From NCBI GenBank assembly GCA_020403425.1, contig JADBXR010000019.1, forward strand, positions 1-64,000: DNA of 64,000 nucleotides, given 5' to 3'. A program made the position numbers and the translations under genes. The DNA is from Chitinophagaceae bacterium (GTDB lineage Bacteria > Bacteroidota > Bacteroidia > Chitinophagales > Chitinophagaceae). The notes under the pieces were generated by a model. That model had not been told where the DNA came from and did no database searches. It saw nothing but the letters and a program-made list of their open reading frames with translations. Below are positions 59,237 through 64,000 of the stretch, in pieces; within the stretch, counting starts at the first letter, position 1; every line of letters begins with the position of its first letter.

Positions 59237-59914
59237 ATGAAGATCGATATACTCACCGTGGTACCCGACCTGCTGGAAAGCCCTTTCAGTCACAGCATTC
59301 TGAAACGCGCCCGCGAAAAAGGCCTGCTGCAGGTAAATGTGCACAACCTCCGCAAATGGGCCATCAACAAACACATGCAGGTAGATGACTACCAGTTTGG
59401 CGGTGGTGCCGGCATGGTGATCATGCCCGAGCCCCTGGCCAATGCCATTGATGAACTGCAACAGGATGGCAAATACGATGAGATCATTTTCATGACCCCC
59501 GACGGGAAACCCTTTACCCAAAAGACCGCGAACAACTTATCACTGAAAGAGAATATCCTGATCATCTGCGGTCATTACAAAGGCATAGACGAACGTATTC
59601 GCCAACGTTATGTGACCATGGAGATCTCCATCGGCGATTATGTACTGAGTGGCGGTGAACTGGCCGCTGCCGTAGTGGTGGATGCCATTGGCCGGTTGAT
59701 CCCCGGCGTATTGAATGATGAGACCTCTGCGCTGTTTGATTCCTTTCAGGACAATCTGCTCGCCCCACCAGTATATACCCGTCCGGCCGATTTCCGCGGC
59801 GATAAAGTGCCCGAGATACTTACCCAGGGCGATCCCAAAAAAGTGGAAGAATGGCGGCACGAGCAATCATTGCTCCGTACCAGGGAGAGAAGACCGGATA
59901 TGTTGGAAGATTAG
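59237..59914 (+). CDS. trmD: tRNA (guanine-N1)-methyltransferase TrmD
   Basis: TrmD methylates G37 of tRNAs with a trefoil-knot SPOUT fold. The 225-residue protein has [40 protein letters not shown] and [20 protein letters not shown], the conserved SAM-pocket and knot segments. It ends in [12 protein letters not shown]. It lies away from rpsP-rimM, unlike the E. coli operon. Confidence 0.97.
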   Translation: MKIDILTVVPDLLESPFSHSILKRAREKGLLQVNVHNLRKWAINKHMQVDDYQFGGGAGMVIMPEPLANAIDELQQDGKYDEIIFMTPDGKPFTQKTANNLSLKENILIICGHYKGIDERIRQRYVTMEISIGDYVLSGGELAAAVVVDAIGRLIPGVLNDETSALFDSFQDNLLAPPVYTRPADFRGDKVPEILTQGDPKKVEEWRHEQSLLRTRERRPDMLED

Positions 59915-59999
59915 CGGATTACGAATTGATGGATCGATAAAAAAAGGCGGATCAACAGACTGTTAACACAATCCGCTGATCCGCCGATCCGTAATCCGG
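59912..59999. repeat. GGATTA/GGATCA-word palindrome between convergent genes
   Basis: GGCGGATCA (59946-59954) pairs with TGATCCGCC (59977-59985). Outer words GCGGATTAC (59914-59922) and GTAATCCGG (59991-59999) are also complementary. The palindrome begins at the trmD stop and ends just before the stop of the convergent giant gene. An A-run (59938-59945) lies at one side of the inner stem. Confidence 0.7.
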
Positions 60000-60008
60000 G
60001 AATGAAGT

Positions 60009-63000
60009 TTATTTCTTCACCCCGATCACCGGCAGTTGTTTATCATTGATCATCTTGTTGAACGCTTTCAGGTCTGTGTCCATGATCTTTTTCAATTTGG
60101 TCAGCTGCACATCAGATTGTGCACCCAGGTCAGCAAATACCTCACGTGCCTGTTTGCTGGGCGGATTCTGACCGCTGGAAGCCACACCATACAGTCCGGC
60201 CAGCTTATCGTTCAGGCGTATCGGGAAGTTCAATACATCCTGTCCGCTTTTTGATTTGGTCTGGTACAATGCTTCTTCCACCGCTGTCATCTGTTTATTG
60301 ATGCTGTCGGCCATTTTTTTGATCTCCTTACTACTTTCACCTGGTTCCAGTTTGGCAGTGAACTCATTGATCTGGCTCCTCAATGAGCGGATGTTCTTGA
60401 TAGCCACCTGTACCTCACTGAACTTATCCCTTACCTGCAGCAGGAAGTCTACCTGTGCATCATAATCGGCTTCCGTCATCTTATAGTTAGGATCGGCCTT
60501 GATCACAAAAGGAACATCCACCGAGTCCTTACCATAACGGAAACGGGCACTGTACTTGCCAGGCGCCGCTTTGGCCGTACTGATCCTGCCATTCCATAAG
60601 ATCAGTCCTTCAACGGTTTCTGCCGGTGGATAATTCATATCCCATACGAACTGGTTCATGCCGCTGTTGAAATCGATCTTATCCGTAACCGCTTTCGCGT
60701 TTTTACTGAAGGTCTTGATGGGTTTGCCCTGTTTGTCAAATACGGTAATGGACACTTTGGAAGAATCATCGGCCCCTTTCAGGTAGTAGTTGAATACCAC
60801 ACCGGAAGCAGGATTCTCTCCCATATTGGGCTGTGAACCCGCCTGTCCACGCATCCTTCGACCTCCGCCTCCTTCTGTGCGATACGCGTCATTCACGGCA
60901 AATACATGCAGGTTCTTATTAAGCAGTTCGGCATCTTTCTGCTGTATCACACTCAGGTCATCCAGCACCCAGAAAGAACGGCCCTGTGTAGCAACAATGA
61001 GGTCATTCTCTTTAATGGTGAGATCGGTGATCGGAACGATAGGCAGGTTCAGCTGGAACTTTTTCCAGTTGGCGCCATCATCGTAACTGATGTACATACC
61101 ATATTCGGTACCTGCATACAACAGACCGGGACGTTTTTTATCAGCACGCAACGCCCTGGTGAAATGCATGTTATCAATACCATTGGTGATTCGTTTCCAG
61201 GTCTTACCATAGTCTTCTGTTTTGAAGATATACGGTGCAAAATCATCCAGCTTGTATTTGGTTCCCACAAAATATGCGGTTCCTTTTTTGAAGGGATCTG
61301 TTTCAATGCAGTTCCACATCATCCATTTTCCTGCTTCGGCCGGGGTCACATTCTCCCAGTTCTTTCCACCATCCTTGCTTACGTGTATCAAGCCATCATC
61401 ACTGCCTGTCCACAACAGGTCTTTCTCCAACGCTGATTCCGCTGCGGTAAAAATGGTACAGTAATATTCAACTGAAGTATTGTCCTTGGTGATGGGACCT
61501 CCGCTGGATGCTTGTCTTGATTTATCATTGGTAGTAAGGTCCGGACTGATGGTCTCCCAACTCTGTCCTTCATTCTCAGTAACAAACAGGTGGTTACCGC
61601 CTGCATACAAACGTTTGGGATTATGCGGAGAAAAGAAGAACGGGAAGTTCCACTGGAAACGGTATTTCAGCACATCGGCACCAGCTCCCATGGGATTATC
61701 GGGCCATACGTTGATCGCGCGGTTCTCTCCGGTCCTGTGGTCCAGTCTTGACAGATACCCGCCATAATTACCCCCATACACAATATCCGGATTCAGCGGA
61801 TCGGCCTGTACATACCCGCTTTCAGAACCTGCGGTGATGTCCCAGTCCCTCTCTGTGATACCTGCTCCTGAGGTACGGCTCTTGATGCGCACAGTTGAAT
61901 TGTCCTGCTGCGCCCCCAAAATTCGGTAAGGGAAGGCATTATCGGTAGATACCCGGTAGAACTGGCCGGTTGGTTGGTTGTTCATGGTGCTCCAGTTATT
62001 GGCTCCATCAAAACTCACCTGTGCGCCGCCATCGTCTGCCACGATCATGCGGTTGCCATCTTCGGGATCGATCCAGAGATCATGGTGATCACCATGTGGC
62101 GTATTCATCGCCTGGAAGGTTCTGCCACCATCGCGGCTGCGCATGAACTCAACATTGGGACAATATACCAGGTTCTCATTCTTAGGATCCACAAACACTT
62201 TGCTGTAATACCAGGCACGCTGGCGGATATTGTTATCGTTGCTGGTCAGTGTCCAGCTATCGCCGCCATCGGCACTCATGAACAGTCCGCCGTTGGCATT
62301 CTCGATGATCGTATAGATCTTATCAGTATTGGATGGGGCTACGGCCACGCCCACGATACCCCAGGTTCCTTTGGGCAATCCTTTTTTGGAGGACAGGTTT
62401 GTCCAGGTTTCGCCACCATCAACAGATTTGTACAGACCGCTTCCTTCACCGCCACTTTCCATGCTGTGCGGAGTGCGGATCACGCGCCACATACCTGCGT
62501 ACCATACCGAAGGGTTACCGGGTTCCATTACCAGGTCTGAACAACCTGTCTGGTTATTGACGAATAAGGTCTTTTTCCAGGTCTTACCGCCATCGGTGGT
62601 CTTGTATACACCACGTTCTTCATTGGGTCCGAACAAATGCCCCATCACGGCCACCCATACCGTATTCGGATCTTTCGGGTGAACAACGATGCGGATGATA
62701 TGACGGCCATCCTTCAATCCCAGGTTACGCCAGTTCTTACCGCCATCATCACTGCGCCAGATACCGCCCAAACCTTCCGCCACATTTCCGCGCATGGTGT
62801 TCTCACCTTCGCCTACGTATACCACGGTCTCATCGCTCGGAGCCACTGCTACGGCACCGATGGTGCCTCCGAAATATTTGTCAGTGATATTTTTCCAGTT
62901 ACTTCCGCCATCCTGTGTTTTCCATACACCACCACCGGTACCCCCAAAATAGAATGTGTTCCGGTTCTTGTAACTGCCGGCAACAGCGCCACTACGGCCG

Positions 63001-63170
63001 CCCCGGAAGGGCCCTACCAAACGGTAACGTTGCCTGGAGTATAGAACAGAATCGCTGTTATCCTGTTTGACCGTAACAGGTGAAGCGCTTTTGACTTTGT
63101 TCGTTTTCTGCGCGAACAAGCCCACAGACAGCAAAAGCACTGCCTGTAACAGAAGGATTGATTTTCTCAT
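60009..63170 (-). CDS. Sortilin-like VPS10/BNR beta-propeller protein, exported, 1053 residues
   Basis: The protein has a signal peptide (MRKSILLLQAVLLLSVGLFA). A long series of propeller blades follows, each with BNR/Asp-box motifs, such as TQDGGSNWKNI, SDDGGKNWRNLGL, TTDGGKTWKKTLF and SVDGGETWTNLSS. This is the layout of WD40/YVTN/BNR repeat proteins with a Sortilin-Vps10 domain (about residues 45-780). The C-terminal third is a helical/FN-like region with Lys/Gln-rich helices (about 900-1040). The function is unknown; the gene is monocistronic. Confidence 0.88.
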   Translation of the reverse strand: MRKSILLLQAVLLLSVGLFAQKTNKVKSASPVTVKQDNSDSVLYSRQRYRLVGPFRGGRSGAVAGSYKNRNTFYFGGTGGGVWKTQDGGSNWKNITDKYFGGTIGAVAVAPSDETVVYVGEGENTMRGNVAEGLGGIWRSDDGGKNWRNLGLKDGRHIIRIVVHPKDPNTVWVAVMGHLFGPNEERGVYKTTDGGKTWKKTLFVNNQTGCSDLVMEPGNPSVWYAGMWRVIRTPHSMESGGEGSGLYKSVDGGETWTNLSSKKGLPKGTWGIVGVAVAPSNTDKIYTIIENANGGLFMSADGGDSWTLTSNDNNIRQRAWYYSKVFVDPKNENLVYCPNVEFMRSRDGGRTFQAMNTPHGDHHDLWIDPEDGNRMIVADDGGAQVSFDGANNWSTMNNQPTGQFYRVSTDNAFPYRILGAQQDNSTVRIKSRTSGAGITERDWDITAGSESGYVQADPLNPDIVYGGNYGGYLSRLDHRTGENRAINVWPDNPMGAGADVLKYRFQWNFPFFFSPHNPKRLYAGGNHLFVTENEGQSWETISPDLTTNDKSRQASSGGPITKDNTSVEYYCTIFTAAESALEKDLLWTGSDDGLIHVSKDGGKNWENVTPAEAGKWMMWNCIETDPFKKGTAYFVGTKYKLDDFAPYIFKTEDYGKTWKRITNGIDNMHFTRALRADKKRPGLLYAGTEYGMYISYDDGANWKKFQLNLPIVPITDLTIKENDLIVATQGRSFWVLDDLSVIQQKDAELLNKNLHVFAVNDAYRTEGGGGRRMRGQAGSQPNMGENPASGVVFNYYLKGADDSSKVSITVFDKQGKPIKTFSKNAKAVTDKIDFNSGMNQFVWDMNYPPAETVEGLILWNGRISTAKAAPGKYSARFRYGKDSVDVPFVIKADPNYKMTEADYDAQVDFLLQVRDKFSEVQVAIKNIRSLRSQINEFTAKLEPGESSKEIKKMADSINKQMTAVEEALYQTKSKSGQDVLNFPIRLNDKLAGLYGVASSGQNPPSKQAREVFADLGAQSDVQLTKLKKIMDTDLKAFNKMINDKQLPVIGVKK

Positions 63171-63244
63171 AATCGCTAGAATTGGGAGAGTAAGTTACTT
63201 TAGTATTCCATCAGAAAAAAATCGGATTCATCCCCCATAAATGG

Positions 63245-63298
63245 CCGCGCCTTTGCGCCTTTGCGAGAAAGTTTGCCCGCAAAGGCGCAAAGGCGCGG
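63245..63298. repeat. Perfect 21-bp inverted repeat of CGCCTTTG words
   Basis: The left arm 63245-63265 and the right arm 63278-63298 are exact reverse complements around a 12-base loop. The arms iterate GCGCCTTTGC. It lies between the giant propeller gene and the 3' end of the next gene. Related fragments occur at about 245-300 and 47456-47476. Confidence 0.88.
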
Positions 63299-63317
63299 TA
63301 ACTATGTGTAACGGCAC

Positions 63318-64000
63318 TTATTTTACATGGTACCACTTTTCCTCCAGCCCTTCGTTGATGTTCACCGTCATGTTCTCCAGCTCCGATTCTACCGGTCCGA
63401 AACTCAGCACCGCTTTTACCGGGTACTGGATGCCTTTGAATTCTTTATATTCCTTCACCAGCAGACTGGCTTTGGTATCTTTTCCCAACCTACTGCCAAA
63501 GGCTTTCATCATGGGGCCAAAACCTGTCAGGTTAAGCGCCATATCGCCCGTGGCTTCCACCTGTTTTACCAGGAAGGTCTGGGCATCTATGTAATACATC
63601 ACGGTTTGTCCCGTCTTCAAGGTCAGTTTCACTTTATAACAGGTCACTTTATTCACTTTGGCCGTTCCATTGAGTTCGGCCGTATGTCCTTTGGCAGCAT
63701 AGTTCACCAGTTCACCAAAAGCACCTGCGCAGTCAAGTTCATATTGCTGGGCATTCACTTCTGCCGTACTCATACGGGTGATATTGGGTTCGGAGCCGCT
63801 AGACATGCCGCCAAAACCACCTCCGGGCGGACCACCAAAACCACGCATAGCGGGAATATAGATCACACCGGAAGTATCTGTTACCATCGTATAACTATCG
63901 CCCATCCCCATGACACCCCCTATCTGCCTGCGGAAGAGTTTTCCTTTTTCCCTGACCAGCGTAAGCGGCAGTTCAATGTTCTGCCCCATGACACCCAGTT
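63318..64000 (-). CDS. C-terminal part of an exported lipoprotein-sorting-like protein (cut by window edge)
   Basis: The frame is open from the right edge (63999 and beyond) to the stop at 63318. At least 226 codons are visible, and the ATG at 63989 is only an internal Met. The LolA/outer-membrane-lipoprotein-sorting-like strands are recognisable: VTCYKVKLTLKTGQTVMYYI, DAQTFLVKQVEATGDM, and KASLLVKEYKEFKGIQYPVK, all as in the Bacteroidota family of exported LolA-like proteins. A Gly/Pro-rich patch (GFGGPPGGGFGGMSSG) lies in the visible N-terminal third. Its start and signal peptide are outside the window. Confidence 0.75.
   Translation of the reverse strand, partial: LGVMGQNIELPLTLVREKGKLFRRQIGGVMGMGDSYTMVTDTSGVIYIPAMRGFGGPPGGGFGGMSSGSEPNITRMSTAEVNAQQYELDCAGAFGELVNYAAKGHTAELNGTAKVNKVTCYKVKLTLKTGQTVMYYIDAQTFLVKQVEATGDMALNLTGFGPMMKAFGSRLGKDTKASLLVKEYKEFKGIQYPVKAVLSFGPVESELENMTVNINEGLEEKWYHVK

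Overview
The window is a chromosomal segment of a Bacteroidota bacterium, most likely of the family Chitinophagaceae. The evidence is the short primary sigma factor, many promoters of the TAnnTTTG type, a complete 14-gene nuo operon with a short NuoG, paired ExbD proteins with two TonB paralogues, and typical Bacteroidota exported proteins (HExxH metalloprotease with an 858-residue chain, sortilin-like beta-propeller, GH43, TPR and carboxypeptidase-regulatory-like proteins). No rRNA, tRNA, CRISPR array or prophage was seen.

Layout. 1-3.8 kb is accessory and relatively AT-rich: the edge of a transposase-like gene, a methyltransferase, a PIN-type toxin-antitoxin pair with a palindromic operator over its promoter, and an orphan coiled-coil membrane protein. 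3.8-9.7 kb holds mnmE, two tonB paralogues and an exbB-exbD-exbD operon. 10-14.8 kb holds a secreted zinc metalloprotease, a small exported protein and a MacB-like permease. 14.9-29.3 kb is the nuoA-N operon on the minus strand, interrupted between nuoF and nuoG by a four-helix-bundle gene. 29.4-32.5 kb is a three-gene operon (small membrane protein, PstS-like lipoprotein, TPR protein). 32.6-43.5 kb holds housekeeping genes (LMW phosphatase, hisS, thiolase, rlmN, two pseudouridine synthases, amidohydrolase, peroxiredoxin, dinB). 43.6-52.5 kb holds an S41 peptidase, a Crp-like regulator, a DinB-fold protein, a thioesterase, rimM, rpsP, ffh, a GxxExxY protein, the primary sigma factor and a START-like protein. 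52.5-64 kb holds an LptF/G permease, Fe-SOD with a Tat-like leader, OsmC, GH43, a CDF transporter, an M20 dipeptidase, an S4 protein, trmD, a very large sortilin-like protein and the end of an exported protein.

The most striking unexplained structure is a set of intergenic palindromes built from iterated words of about 7 bases (sometimes 8). Each locus uses its own word family (GGCAATG/GTGAATG, AAAAGTC, TTCAAAA, CGGATTA, GATAGAAT and others), and the two arms are reverse complements. They fill gaps between convergent genes and several gaps inside the nuo operon. One pair of arms encloses the four-helix-bundle gene, two copies flank one tonB paralogue, and a short array of the same word type is translated in frame inside hisS. 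I propose these as one repeat class, with the four-helix-bundle locus as a possible gene-bearing form; this is inference. A second theme is promoters whose TAnnTTTG box ends only 4-5 bases before the ATG (vapB-like antitoxin, rlmN, trmD, phosphatase), which predicts leaderless mRNAs.
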